This document shows positions 15,527 to 25,164 of a stretch of DNA of 39,617 nucleotides, in pieces. The translations under genes and the position numbers were made by a program. The stretch lies in assembly GCA_947168315.1 (NCBI GenBank), contig CAMVLL010000012.1, positions 1-39,617 on the forward strand, read 5' to 3'. The DNA comes from an uncultured Bacteroidota bacterium. GTDB taxonomy: Bacteria > Bacteroidota > Bacteroidia > Bacteroidales > Bacteroidaceae. Positions within the stretch are counted from its first letter, which is position 1; the number at the start of each line of letters is the position of its first letter. The notes under the pieces are model-generated. The model saw only the letters and a list, made by a program, of their open reading frames with translations. It ran no database searches and was not told where the DNA came from.

Positions 15527-17593
15527 ATGAAAAAATTTATCTTCTTTTTGAGCCTTTTCTTGGTTAACTTCATTGCTGCTAAAGAACCTATCAAAGTAGC
15601 TTGTGTAGGAAACAGTATCACATATGGCACCGGACTTCAGAATAGGGAAACAGAAGCCTTTCCTACTCTCATACAACAAATGTTGGGAGACGATTATCTT
15701 GTAGGAAACTTCGGGAAACCTGGTGCTACGTTATTGTATCACGGCCACCGTCCTTATGTACAACAAGAGGAATTTCAAAAAGCACTTCAGTTTAAAGGTG
15801 ATATTGTTGTTATCCATTTAGGTGTCAACGATACAGATCCACGCAACTGGCCCAACTATCAAGATGAATTTGTTAAAGACTATCTCTCACTGATAGACTC
15901 ATTCCGTGTCGTCAACCCTAAAGCTCGAATTCTGATTGCAAAAATGACACCGTTGGCAGTCCGTCATCATCGTTTTGAATCGGGAACACGTGATTGGCAT
16001 CAACAAATTCAGTTAGCCATCGAAAGGGTTGCACATCATGCGAATGTCGAACTATTCGATTTCTTTGAACCTCTCTATCCTTACCCCAACTTCCTCAAAG
16101 ATGCGGTTCATCCTGATAAACACGGCCATCAAATCATGGCAAAAACGGTGTATGGGGCCATAACGGGAAACTATGGAGGCTTGCAAATGCCTGCTCTTTA
16201 TACTGATAACATGGTTTTGCAATGCCAACAAGACATTTCAATTCAAGGCATTTCCAATGCCAATGAAGAAATAACAGTTCAGATTGCTGGTCAAACAGTT
16301 CGAACCAAATCTGGATTAAATGGGAAATGGAGTGTTTCTCTTCAACCTTTGAAAGCTGGTGGACCTTATATGTTAACGGTTTCTACAAAAAAGAAGAAAC
16401 TCACATTCCACAATGTACTTGCCGGTGAAGTATGGCTTTGCTCTGGACAATCTAATATGGAATTCATGCTTGAGCAATCTAATATCTCTCAAAAGGAGCT
16501 GTCACAAATAAACACAGATCAGATTAGATTGTATGACATGAAAGCTCGTTGGAGAACGGATAATGTGGCATGGGATGAGAATGCGCTCGACTCCCTTAAT
16601 CATCTCATTCATTTTGTCCCGACAAAATGGACGAACTGTACAACAGAAACGGCAAAGCGATTCTCTGCTATAGCATATTATTTTGGAAAGATGTTGCAGG
16701 ATAGCCTTAATGTCCCTATTGGATTAATATGTAATGCAGTCGGAGGATCCCCTACTGAGTCTTGGATTGACCGTTGGACTTTAGAATATGAGTTCCCGGC
16801 AATTCTACGGAATTGGAATAACAATGACTTTGTACAAGAGTGGGTCAGAGGACGTGCACAACGGAATATAGAAAAGGCAACAGATCCGTTACAACGCCAT
16901 CCCTATCATCCTGCATTCCTATTTGAGTCCGGTATTTTGCCAATGAAAGACTTTACCATCAAAGGTGCTATCTGGTATCAAGGAGAGTCAAACGCCCATA
17001 ACATTGAAACACACGAACGCTTATTTAGGTTATTAGTTAAAAGTTGGCGTACCTTCTTTAAACAAACCTCTTTACCTTTTTATTATGTCCAACTTTCAAG
17101 CATCGACCGACCATCTTGGACTCATTTTAGAGATAGCCAACGAAAACTCTTAAAAGAATTCTCAAACGTAGGGATGGCTGTGTCAAGCGATGTGGGCGAT
17201 TCGTTGAATGTTCACCCTGTCAACAAGCGGCCCGTTGGAGAACGTCTTGCACGATGGGCTTTGAACCAAACATATCATAAGAATTTGACTGCATCTGGAC
17301 CACTGATTTCATCAGCCAAAGCACAGGGGAAAAAGGCCGAACTTCTGTTTGATTATGGGAAAGGTCTGCATCCATCGGATGGACAAACGATTATTGGCTT
17401 TGAAGTCTCATCAGATGGTGACTTTTTCTTCCCGGCAAAGGCTATTTCAGAGAATGGGAAACTTATTGTATGGAATGATGAAGTGAATAACCCTTGCTTT
17501 GTACGTTATGCATGGCAACCTTTTACCAGAGCAAACCTCGTCAATGGTGACAATCTCCCTGCTTCTACTTTCCAAATTGAAATAAACGAATAA
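15527..17593 (+). CDS. nanS: Dual-domain sialate O-acetylesterase
   Basis: A 688-residue secreted esterase with a short Sec signal peptide (ends NFIAAKEP). Two catalytic domains are visible. The N-terminal SGNH/GDSL domain (about 22-215) has GNSITYG with Ser30, HLGVNDTDP, and DAVHPDKHGHQ holding the Asp/His pair. After a linker of about 70 residues, a SASA-type domain (PF03629) begins with VWLCSGQSNMEFM, with Ser309 as predicted nucleophile, then WYQGESNA and DVGDSLNVHPVNKRPVGERLA. Two-domain NanS of this layout is known from Tannerella forsythia, where it removes O-acetyl groups that block sialidase. It is followed 11 bp later by the sialidase. Confidence 0.92.
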   Translation: MKKFIFFLSLFLVNFIAAKEPIKVACVGNSITYGTGLQNRETEAFPTLIQQMLGDDYLVGNFGKPGATLLYHGHRPYVQQEEFQKALQFKGDIVVIHLGVNDTDPRNWPNYQDEFVKDYLSLIDSFRVVNPKARILIAKMTPLAVRHHRFESGTRDWHQQIQLAIERVAHHANVELFDFFEPLYPYPNFLKDAVHPDKHGHQIMAKTVYGAITGNYGGLQMPALYTDNMVLQCQQDISIQGISNANEEITVQIAGQTVRTKSGLNGKWSVSLQPLKAGGPYMLTVSTKKKKLTFHNVLAGEVWLCSGQSNMEFMLEQSNISQKELSQINTDQIRLYDMKARWRTDNVAWDENALDSLNHLIHFVPTKWTNCTTETAKRFSAIAYYFGKMLQDSLNVPIGLICNAVGGSPTESWIDRWTLEYEFPAILRNWNNNDFVQEWVRGRAQRNIEKATDPLQRHPYHPAFLFESGILPMKDFTIKGAIWYQGESNAHNIETHERLFRLLVKSWRTFFKQTSLPFYYVQLSSIDRPSWTHFRDSQRKLLKEFSNVGMAVSSDVGDSLNVHPVNKRPVGERLARWALNQTYHKNLTASGPLISSAKAQGKKAELLFDYGKGLHPSDGQTIIGFEVSSDGDFFFPAKAISENGKLIVWNDEVNNPCFVRYAWQPFTRANLVNGDNLPASTFQIEINE

Positions 17594-17604
17594 TACGCAA
17601 TTAT

Positions 17605-19245
17605 ATGAAAATCAAACTCTGCCTTTTAGGACTTCTCGCATGCTGTTTTGCATTACCCTCTTTTGCTCAAGCTGTAGATACTGTCGCCATTCAAGAAACT
17701 TCTATCCCAATTCTTATTGAACGACAGGACAACGAACTTTTCCGCATCCGTCTGGATGCTCAGCATTCTCAGATCTTTAATGAGATTAGTCTTGAATTTG
17801 GAAAAGAAGTGGATCTACAAGAGATTGATGCCGTCAAACTCTACTATAGTGGAACAGAAGCTGTTGAGAAAAAAGACCAGTTTCTTTTTGCACCCGTTGA
17901 ATACGTTTCGGCCTTTACTGTAGGAAAAACCTTAGCTGCCAATCCATCCTACTCCGTACTAAAAGAAACTATTCCTCAGCCTCAACGAAAAATAACGCTC
18001 AAGGCCAATCAATCACTATTCCCCGGAATAAACTATTTTTGGATCAGTCTAAAAATGAAACCATCGGCTTCACTTCTTACCAAAGTATCCGCCAAAATTA
18101 CAAATGTGAAGGTTGATCAATCCAAGGCTTTATTCAAAATGTATAATAAAGTCGAGACACATTACGTAGGAATCGGTGTGCGGCATTCGGGTGATGATGA
18201 TGTGAATGCATATCGTATCCCTGGTATTGTAACCAGTAAACAAGGAACCCTATTAGCTGTTTATGATGTTCGCCACAATAGCAGTGTCGACCTACAAGAA
18301 TATGTTGAAATAGGATTGAGCCGAAGCACAGACAAAGGACAAAGTTGGGAAAAGATGTGTATTCCGATGGGATTTGGTGAAGTGGGAGGACTACCTAAAG
18401 CACAAAATGGAGTTGGCGACCCAGCTATTTTGGTCGATGAAACGACAGGTACAATATGGATTGTAGCGGCATGGGTTCACGGCTTAGGTAATCGTAGGGC
18501 ATGGTTTAACTCACAACCGGGAATGGACCTAAATCATACCGCACAACTAATGATGGTGAAGAGTGAAGATGACGGACAGACTTGGTCGGAGCCCATGAAC
18601 TTTACGGCACAACTGAAGGATCCTTCTTGGTATTTCCTTCTACAAGGGCCTGGAAGAGGAATAACCATGGCAGATGGCACCTTGGTTTTCGCTGCTCAAT
18701 TCATCGGTGCTGACCGAATACCGAATGCTTGCATTATTTATAGTAAAGACCATGGCAAAAACTGGAGTATCAGCACGCTGGCACGCACTAATACCACTGA
18801 ATCACAAGTTGCTGAAATCGAACCAGGCGTCCTTATGCTTAATATGCGCGATAACCGAGGAGGAAGCAGAGCCGTCTCTACGACATCCGACATGGGGAAG
18901 ACCTGGACCGAACACCCTTCTTCCAGAAAAGCATTACAGGAACCTGTATGTATGGCAAGCTTGATTCACGTAAACGCTTCCGACAACGTTTTAGGAAAAG
19001 ACTTATTGCTTTTCTCTAACCCCAACGATACGAAGGAACGGAAGAATATTACGATAAAAGCAAGTTTAGATAGTGGTATGACTTGGTCAGAAAACAACCA
19101 ATTGTTATTGGATTCGGAAGATGGTTGGGGATATAGCTGCCTTACCATGATAGACAAGGAAACGGTGGGTATTTTCTATGAAAGCAGTGTTGCCCACATG
19201 ACATTCCAAGCCATCAAACTAAAGGATATCGTAAAAGAAGAATAA
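17605..19245 (+). CDS. nanH: Exo-alpha-sialidase (GH33)
   Basis: A 546-residue secreted sialidase releasing terminal sialic acid from glycoconjugates. The signal peptide ends LPSFAQ. Residues about 25-175 form an N-terminal beta-domain (BNR-associated type). The six-bladed propeller starts at YRIPGIV, whose R204 is the first of the arginine triad. Five Asp-boxes are visible: STDKGQSW (241-248), SEDDGQTW (320-327), SKDHGKNW (380-387), TSDMGKTW (427-434) and SLDSGMTW (487-494). R415 in MRDNRGG fits the second arginine, and Y525 in GIFYESS fits the catalytic tyrosine, with a Glu partner in VAEIEPG. Cotranscription with nanS is likely. No cell-wall or type IX secretion tail is apparent. Confidence 0.95.
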   Translation: MKIKLCLLGLLACCFALPSFAQAVDTVAIQETSIPILIERQDNELFRIRLDAQHSQIFNEISLEFGKEVDLQEIDAVKLYYSGTEAVEKKDQFLFAPVEYVSAFTVGKTLAANPSYSVLKETIPQPQRKITLKANQSLFPGINYFWISLKMKPSASLLTKVSAKITNVKVDQSKALFKMYNKVETHYVGIGVRHSGDDDVNAYRIPGIVTSKQGTLLAVYDVRHNSSVDLQEYVEIGLSRSTDKGQSWEKMCIPMGFGEVGGLPKAQNGVGDPAILVDETTGTIWIVAAWVHGLGNRRAWFNSQPGMDLNHTAQLMMVKSEDDGQTWSEPMNFTAQLKDPSWYFLLQGPGRGITMADGTLVFAAQFIGADRIPNACIIYSKDHGKNWSISTLARTNTTESQVAEIEPGVLMLNMRDNRGGSRAVSTTSDMGKTWTEHPSSRKALQEPVCMASLIHVNASDNVLGKDLLLFSNPNDTKERKNITIKASLDSGMTWSENNQLLLDSEDGWGYSCLTMIDKETVGIFYESSVAHMTFQAIKLKDIVKEE

Positions 19246-19453
19246 AAGAGTAGTAGCATTCATCGATGTAAAAATGCATCAGTATTTAGCGAGTTCTTAT
19301 TCCTTAACAATAGTTACTCTTAGTGATTTCCTAAAAAGGTTGACAGGATCTCGTAAACATGATGCTTTGTCCCAGCGGATTTCCGAATGAATGAACCTCC
19401 TCAATTAAATATCGTTCTCGTTATCGTTTACGTTCATCGGAATAATAGACAAA

Positions 19454-19500
19454 GGCCGAGACAAACTCGGCCCTATGGTAGATCAGGGCATAATCTGCCC
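19454..19500 (-). terminator. Two stacked hairpins ending the LRR gene
   Basis: GGCCGAG (19454-19460) and CTCGGCC (19466-19472) form a 7-bp stem around ACAAA. A second small stem, GGGCA/TGCCC (19486-19490 and 19496-19500), lies between it and the LRR stop at 19514. On the minus strand the larger hairpin is followed by a moderately T-rich tract. The pair probably ends the LRR message and may also stop sialidase transcripts. Confidence 0.65.
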
Positions 19501-19513
19501 ACTATACAGTTCT

Positions 19514-21733
19514 TTATTGCACAGATAAGCTCACATTCTTATTCTCAGCATCAGTATTCTGCAAGCGTCCGTTTCTTTCCTGAGTAGCTGTAATATATAA
19601 CGTTAATGGCTTGGCAGTATTCTTGTTCCTGTCTGTCCATTGATTGCCACAATAAACATTATTCAGCAATATCGTAATATTTGTAATATCCAACTCACTC
19701 ATGAGGTTATCATGACAGAGAACTTGTCCATATGTCGCTATATTACTTGGAATTGTTAAGGAAGTCAGATAATTTGAGTAGCAATATAAAAACTGTAATG
19801 CTGTACAGCCTGTCAGATTCAAAGAGGTCAGTTGGTCATCGTAACAATACAAAGTGTTCAAAGCAGTACAATTCGAAACATCCAACGTAGTCAACGGGTT
19901 GGACCAACAGAGCAACTTTTTCAATGTCGTACAGTTTGAAACATCCAGCGAAGTAATCTGGTTTTCATAGCATTCAAGATTTTGCAATGTTATATTGTGC
20001 GAGATGTCCAAAAAGGTCAATTGGTTTCGAGAGCAATTTAACGTTGTCATAGCTGTATTTTGCGAAATATCCAAAGACGTTAACAAATTACCACTACATC
20101 CGAACCAGTTCAGTTTCGTAAGGTTTGATACGTCCAACGAAGTCAGTTGGTTAATATCACAGAGTAACATCGTAATTTTAGGATTATTCGACACATCCAA
20201 TGAAGTCAGTTTGTTCGAACTAACGGTGAGAGACTGCATTTCTACATTCCTTGAGAGATCAATGGAAGAAATTTGATTGCCGGTACATACTAATTGATTC
20301 AACAGAAGATTATTTGATATATCCACTTCAGATAGATTATTGTATTCAAAAAGTAGACCTCTTAAGGCTTTGTTTTTTGAAATATCCAACGTTGTCAATT
20401 GATTTCTATTTAAACTAAGATTCAATAAGTCTGTATTTCTGGTTACATCCAAGGATGTTAACTGATTCTCATCACAAATCAAACTTGTTAATGCTGTATT
20501 TCTTGACACATCAAGAGTTGTTAAATAATTACGGTAACAATTTATACTTGTTAATTCCACATTATTCGATACATCCAATGTCGTCAGTTCATTCCATCCG
20601 CATTCTAATTTTGTTAATAAAGTATTCTTCGATACATCCAATGATGTCAGTTTATTCTGTCTGCAATCGAGCTCACTCAGATTGGGGAAGAATCCGATTT
20701 CATCGCATATGGTTGAGTCCTTCAGATTATAAACATTTATTTTCGTTACCTTAGCCAACTCCTCCAGATTCTCCTTGATGTTGATAGTTCCATCATCGTT
20801 CTTGACGAAGTTTACGCCTTGGTTTGTTTCCGCGGCAGCGATAAGATTCAGGTTTCTGATCGTTCCAAGTTTAGCCTTGCCTACCAACTTATAAGCCTTG
20901 CCAGCCTCGAAGTTCTTACCCTCGATCTCAGCCTCATAGACGTCGTCACTTTTGTTCGAAGAGATACGGAAAACGATGGTCTTGTCCGTCATGTCCACCG
21001 GAGGGATCAGCATATAGGCTTTCAGTGTATCTGCTTCTTCAGTGAACATTTCGTCTTTCAACAGGTCTGTTTCGATATAGTTAGAATACTCTGACGGCAC
21101 AAATACGGGTACTGTTCCCGAGAGATCCATCACACCTTTCACACCCACTTTCTCCGGACTCACATAAAGTCGTCCGAAACGTCCGTAAGTATTCGCATCC
21201 ATTGCAATCTCAATCTTCAGGATGGCAGAGATACGCTTCATATTGAAGGTGATCTCACCGTTTGTTGGCGAGATTGCTCCCGTAGCCATGAAGTCATACT
21301 CGTCGAAGTTCTCCTGCGTCTGTCCGGTATAGTCGATTGCCACCGCTTCGATGCCCTCATTGTTGATGTCGTATGGGAAGTAAGCCGCATACTTTCCGTC
21401 AGCACGGAGTGCCCACTGTCCGCCGTCAAAGAGTGCACTGCTACTGCCGACCGATTCTTCCATTACGGGAAACTTCACTTGACTGCCAACGAGCGGGAAC
21501 ACACCGGCGGCATCACCTTCTTCCCATTTGAAGTAGAGTTTTTCGTTATTCTCAATCAGATTGGAACGGGTTGATGCATTGAACTGCATCTCGGGAACAA
21601 CGATGTTGATGGACTTGATGGAATTAGCCATGACGGAAGGCACTTCATCCGGTTGAGGCACGAATGTTTCTTCCGAACAGGCAGTAAGTCCTGCGAGGAA
21701 GCATAGGAACAATAAATGCTTAATCAATTTCAT
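19514..21733 (-). CDS. Surface lipoprotein with fimbrillin-like domain and leucine-rich repeats
   Basis: A 739-residue lipoprotein. I chose the ATG at 21733 (MKLIKHLLFL), which places the lipobox LTAC at Cys19; the frame can extend 10 codons further. Residues about 30-290 match a fimbrillin (Mfa-like) domain, with WEEGDAAGVFPL, KYAAYFPYD and KRISAILKIEI. A linker follows, then 14 LRR units of exactly 21 residues with pattern LTSLDVSxNTxLxxLxCxxN, and two degenerate repeats. The tail (about 30 residues, ITATQERNGRLQN) is not repeat-like. LRRs of this type occur in BspA-like surface proteins that bind host or bacterial ligands. The gene is single and flanked by terminators; its partner is unknown. 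Confidence 0.85.
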   Translation of the reverse strand: MKLIKHLLFLCFLAGLTACSEETFVPQPDEVPSVMANSIKSINIVVPEMQFNASTRSNLIENNEKLYFKWEEGDAAGVFPLVGSQVKFPVMEESVGSSSALFDGGQWALRADGKYAAYFPYDINNEGIEAVAIDYTGQTQENFDEYDFMATGAISPTNGEITFNMKRISAILKIEIAMDANTYGRFGRLYVSPEKVGVKGVMDLSGTVPVFVPSEYSNYIETDLLKDEMFTEEADTLKAYMLIPPVDMTDKTIVFRISSNKSDDVYEAEIEGKNFEAGKAYKLVGKAKLGTIRNLNLIAAAETNQGVNFVKNDDGTINIKENLEELAKVTKINVYNLKDSTICDEIGFFPNLSELDCRQNKLTSLDVSKNTLLTKLECGWNELTTLDVSNNVELTSINCYRNYLTTLDVSRNTALTSLICDENQLTSLDVTRNTDLLNLSLNRNQLTTLDISKNKALRGLLFEYNNLSEVDISNNLLLNQLVCTGNQISSIDLSRNVEMQSLTVSSNKLTSLDVSNNPKITMLLCDINQLTSLDVSNLTKLNWFGCSGNLLTSLDISQNTAMTTLNCSRNQLTFLDISHNITLQNLECYENQITSLDVSNCTTLKKLLCWSNPLTTLDVSNCTALNTLYCYDDQLTSLNLTGCTALQFLYCYSNYLTSLTIPSNIATYGQVLCHDNLMSELDITNITILLNNVYCGNQWTDRNKNTAKPLTLYITATQERNGRLQNTDAENKNVSLSVQ
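19769..20650 (-). repeat. Fourteen in-frame 63-bp tandem repeats within the LRR gene
   Basis: The 14 full LRR units span exactly 882 bp (14 x 63) with no insertions or deletions. Units share the DNA pattern encoding LTSLDVS but diverge in the second half. The array could expand or contract by recombination, changing the length of the exposed solenoid. Confidence 0.85.
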
Positions 21734-22017
21734 AAGTATTTTCTTTTTTATTATTTGCAGCATAACTATTTGGTACGCAATTTAGTAAAAAAGCGTTGTT
21801 TTATCTTACCCGTTTTCTTAAAGTATGTTAACAATTTTCTTTTTGTTGAGGGTTTTGAAAAGCCGGGCTTAGACAGCTAATACCGCAAATCATGATGGAT
21901 ACAAAATGTGTAAATAATCAGTTCCGGCCTTTAGTCGGTGACTTTTATTTCATGAATAGCCTTGTGTAATTCCGGAAAAACTACGGAAAGGGAAGAGAAG
22001 AATAAAAGACGATGAAT

Positions 22018-23244
22018 TCATCGAATTTTGCCTTCTTTCAACGCCTGCATGATGTTAGCGGGCGGGCGTTGGTTAAGCAGTTCATTCTTCATAAAATCCA
22101 TGTACGGAGCAACATGACTGAAGAACTGAAAATAGCCTTTACATAAGTAGTTTAAACCCGACTCCCCATCTTTTGTACGACAGAAACGGTTTTTGGGACA
22201 TTCCCCATTGCAAGCAAACAGATAAGGACACTGCTTGCACTGCCCTGGTAACGATGAATATTTTGCCTGACCGAAGGCTTGCTGACGATCACTGTACATC
22301 ATCTCGACCAAAGTCTTTGTATAGATATTACCCAACTTATATTGAGGGAAAACAAAATGGTCACATGAATAAACGTCACCATTATATTCCATCACACCAG
22401 CATGACCACAAGTCTTTGCTAACGAACATACCCCAGGTTGCTCTCCTATCCAGTTTGCCAATGTTGAGTCAAATAGTTGGATATAATAATCTCCCACATC
22501 GTTCCGTACCCATTCATCAAAGATCGTACAGGTAAAATGTCCCCACTGTTCAGGAGTGATTGAGAAATCAGCCATCTTCTCATCTCCCTCTTCCACGGCT
22601 GCCAAGTGTCTTCCATCCTGATGGTTGAATATTCTTTCGACGATTGGAGTGAATTGAATGTAATGACATCCTATTTTCTTAAAGAAATGATAGAAGTCAA
22701 GTGGATAATCTGCGTTGAAATCATTTACGACAGCCATTGCATTCCATTCCACCTGATGTTTATTCAACAGTTCTATGCCTTTCATGACCTTGATAAAGGA
22801 TGGTTGTCCTTGTCGGTTTCGCCGATATTCGTCATGAAACTCCTGAGGACCGTCGATAGACACTCCGACTAGCCATTGATGATCATGGAAGAACTTGCAC
22901 CATTCATCATTCAGCATGGTTCCGTTTGTTTGGATACAATTATCTATCCTCCTGCCTTTGGCATATTTTTGCTGTAACTCCAACGCCTTCTTATAAAAAG
23001 AAAGAGGACGCATCAAGGTCTCCCCGCCATGCCACGTGAACAACACATCTGGCATCATTTGAGACTCAATGTATTCCTTAATGAACTTCTCCAGCAGCTC
23101 ATCACTCATAATATGTTTCGAAGAGTCTTGATACAGATTTAATTTCTCCAAATAATAACAATAATCGCATGCCAAATTGCAATGGGCTCCCACTGGTTTG
23201 AGCATGACATAAAGTGGACGGGCAAATGGAGATACAGTCGTCAT
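22018..23244 (-). CDS. chuR: Anaerobic sulfatase-maturating radical SAM enzyme (anSME)
   Basis: A 408-residue cytoplasmic SPASM-type radical SAM enzyme that converts the active-site Cys or Ser of sulfatases into formylglycine. The SAM cluster motif is C22-x3-C26-x2-C29 in CNLACDYCYY. The SPASM region holds further cysteines: CSLAKTCGH, YSCDHFVFP, and CKQCPYLFACNGECPKNRFC near 340-360. TWHGGETLMRP and the overall length fit anSME. In Bacteroides the equivalent gene (chuR) is needed for sulfated glycosaminoglycan use and works on many sulfatases encoded elsewhere. No sulfatase is in this window. It overlaps the upstream isomerase-like gene by ATGA. Confidence 0.9.
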   Translation of the reverse strand: MTTVSPFARPLYVMLKPVGAHCNLACDYCYYLEKLNLYQDSSKHIMSDELLEKFIKEYIESQMMPDVLFTWHGGETLMRPLSFYKKALELQQKYAKGRRIDNCIQTNGTMLNDEWCKFFHDHQWLVGVSIDGPQEFHDEYRRNRQGQPSFIKVMKGIELLNKHQVEWNAMAVVNDFNADYPLDFYHFFKKIGCHYIQFTPIVERIFNHQDGRHLAAVEEGDEKMADFSITPEQWGHFTCTIFDEWVRNDVGDYYIQLFDSTLANWIGEQPGVCSLAKTCGHAGVMEYNGDVYSCDHFVFPQYKLGNIYTKTLVEMMYSDRQQAFGQAKYSSLPGQCKQCPYLFACNGECPKNRFCRTKDGESGLNYLCKGYFQFFSHVAPYMDFMKNELLNQRPPANIMQALKEGKIR

Positions 23245-24485
23245 AAGGTGTTGTTATTATGATTTGTCAATTTTGCAAAGACTGCATCCAATAAAGCTTT
23301 GCAATGTCCTGGAAGAATAATATGATGATTCCCTATAGGTTCATTCAAGAAGTAATTAACTCTTTTGGGATGAGTGAGACGAATCACTTGTTGTGTCCGA
23401 CATAAGTTTGGCTTAGCTTGATTAGCAATCAAAAGGCCTTCCTCCACGAAATAACGAGACAGGTTACCAGCCACCTTAAATACGGTTACTGGACCTTCCT
23501 GCATATAACCACGGATTCCAACTCCTATTCCTGACTCAAAATGCGTGTCCAAATCAAAATGTTGAACCATATTCAAAGGAATCGTACAATGAGCAAAAAC
23601 CAGTTCCCCTTTTTCCACGTCAATACTTGCTGGATTAGCTTGGAAACCAGATACTCCTGTGACAGCCTTTCCTATCCGCATTGTCAGCATAGCTGGGATA
23701 TCACCCTCACATCCTGCCACAATTCCATCTGCATTCAGTTGTGCCAATGCCAAGCAACCTGTGTTGTGAACGGCAGAAAGCAGGTCGAAACAACGAATGG
23801 TAAATCCATCTAACGAATAATCCTCAACAATATATTTAAGTGCTTGGTAGATTCGTATTGCACCTGAAAGCGAAGCTCGTATCTTCTCTGGAATACCTTT
23901 TAATTTCTCTAGCTCCAACAGCTCTTTTACAGATGCTTGAGCTTCAACTTCCAGTCTTTTCAAGACATCATCCATCTGAACATCGATCAGTTCAATGCCT
24001 AAACGCTCTTTTATCAAAGCATAATCCACATTGCTGGAGATTAACCAATCGGAAGGTTGGCCGATAACACCTAAACGAGTTGTTGCCAATTGTCGAATAG
24101 CTTGTTCTACTTGGTACAATAGAGCAATCTTCTGCTCCATGTAGGTGGTACTTCCATGAATAACTTCGCCCTGAAATCCGTTTTGCCGCAGAAACGACAA
24201 GATTTCTAATGATGCTGCCAACGAATTGCTTTTCCCAGAAGTTAACAGATAAAAAGGACGATTTGTAGATTGTAATAAAGATGGGAGCATTCGCTTGAAG
24301 ATCCCTTCTGTTCCTCCTGTACGAACGTAAATAAGACTCAATGTATGGGAACCATAGTCCGAATAGTCATCCAACTTCAACGCATCCAACAGTTGCAGAC
24401 TTTCCAGAAAATCTTTTGTGGTGGAATCAACCGACTTTGCATCGTGCAATTCGGATGTAAGAGTATATACTGCTATATCCATCAT
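23241..24485 (-). CDS. L-fucose/L-arabinose isomerase-like protein
   Basis: A 414-residue protein whose second half resembles the FucI/AraA isomerase fold: FTIRCFDLLSAVHNTGCLALAQLNADGIVAGCEGDIPAML (split here only for reading; about 228-266) matches the segment that carries a metal-binding acidic residue, here E260 or D262. HHIILPGHCK near the C-terminus is a candidate metal-binding histidine region. It is shorter than bona fide FucI (about 590) or AraA (about 500). It has no signal peptide. A second ATG is one codon downstream. It overlaps anSME by 4 bp and follows rnhA by 12 bp, a neighbourhood that gives no sugar substrate. A true isomerase for an uncommon or sulfated sugar, or a non-catalytic homologue, are both possible. 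Confidence 0.6.
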   Translation of the reverse strand: MMDIAVYTLTSELHDAKSVDSTTKDFLESLQLLDALKLDDYSDYGSHTLSLIYVRTGGTEGIFKRMLPSLLQSTNRPFYLLTSGKSNSLAASLEILSFLRQNGFQGEVIHGSTTYMEQKIALLYQVEQAIRQLATTRLGVIGQPSDWLISSNVDYALIKERLGIELIDVQMDDVLKRLEVEAQASVKELLELEKLKGIPEKIRASLSGAIRIYQALKYIVEDYSLDGFTIRCFDLLSAVHNTGCLALAQLNADGIVAGCEGDIPAMLTMRIGKAVTGVSGFQANPASIDVEKGELVFAHCTIPLNMVQHFDLDTHFESGIGVGIRGYMQEGPVTVFKVAGNLSRYFVEEGLLIANQAKPNLCRTQQVIRLTHPKRVNYFLNEPIGNHHIILPGHCKALLDAVFAKLTNHNNNTL

Positions 24486-24497
24486 GGTACATTGCTT

Positions 24498-25163
24498 TTA
24501 TTTTCTTCCAAAATCTGCTGGAATCTCTCCCCATTTCTCTGTATCCCATTTCAACAAAGGTGTATCATAGGTATGAGTATTTAGCCATCGCTCTGCACGT
24601 TCTATCAAATTGTACAGTGCTTCTGTCTTTTCATTCCGAGGTAATTTGGTATTACATTTCTTTTTCTTCACCCAAAGCAACGCATTTCGACTATCAGAAT
24701 AGATCGGCATATGCATGTTATTGAGCTGCAAATGAGCTAATCCATGTACGATGGCAAGAAATTCCCCAATATTATTAGTACCATAAATAGGACCAAAATG
24801 AAACATTTCCTGTTCGTTCCCCAGATAGACACCCCGATACTCCATTTTACCCGGATTTCCACTACAGGCAGCATCCACCGCCAGACAGTTCCAGTCAAAA
24901 TCCTTTGGCAAACGGTCGGCTAAAGCTCCTTTGGGAACGATTGGCCGCTCTTTCTCTTTCTGTTTTTCACGTTTTTCCGCCTCATGCTTGAAGAAGAGGT
25001 CGGCAGGTGTAGCAAAGGCGCACATCGCCTCCTCCATCGTATCGAAGGATTTGTAACGTGCGCCTTTATAACCTTTCACTTGGAGTTGGCATTCAGTCCA
25101 CGAGGTATAGACTCCTGGACTTACCCCATTCCAAACAGTATAATATTTCTTTTTCCCAGCCAT
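24498..25163 (-). CDS. rnhA: Ribonuclease HI with N-terminal hybrid-binding domain
   Basis: A 221-residue nuclease cutting RNA in RNA:DNA hybrids. The ATG at 25163 (MAGKKKYYTVW) is chosen because the hybrid-binding (viroplasmin-like) domain begins there; the base order TAACATG puts it one base after the argS stop. KYYTVWNGVSPGVYTSW (6-22) and YKSFDTMEEA (37-46) are the hybrid-binding domain. After a charged linker rich in Lys and Glu, the RNase H fold shows D97 (VDAACSGNPG), E134 (NIGEFLAI), D157 (YSDSRNA) and a likely D207 (KWDTEKWGEI). The four acidic residues needed for metal catalysis are present, so it should be active. Confidence 0.9.
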   Translation of the reverse strand: MAGKKKYYTVWNGVSPGVYTSWTECQLQVKGYKGARYKSFDTMEEAMCAFATPADLFFKHEAEKREKQKEKERPIVPKGALADRLPKDFDWNCLAVDAACSGNPGKMEYRGVYLGNEQEMFHFGPIYGTNNIGEFLAIVHGLAHLQLNNMHMPIYSDSRNALLWVKKKKCNTKLPRNEKTEALYNLIERAERWLNTHTYDTPLLKWDTEKWGEIPADFGRK

Positions 25164-25164
25164 G

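Noticed and set aside
19769-20650. CRISPR or non-coding satellite from the 63-bp repeats
   Set aside because: The repeats are in frame and encode a regular LRR pattern within an intact lipoprotein gene.
21764-22017. Small gene of about 25 codons near 21890-21970
   Set aside because: Very short, with no leader or recognisable product; the gap is better seen as the anSME 3' region and LRR upstream region. A 14-bp palindrome at 22010-22023 over the anSME stop may be chance or a weak terminator.
22018-23244. Peptide-modifying radical SAM enzyme with a small precursor peptide nearby
   Set aside because: The cysteine pattern and length fit sulfatase maturation, and no candidate precursor peptide is found beside it.
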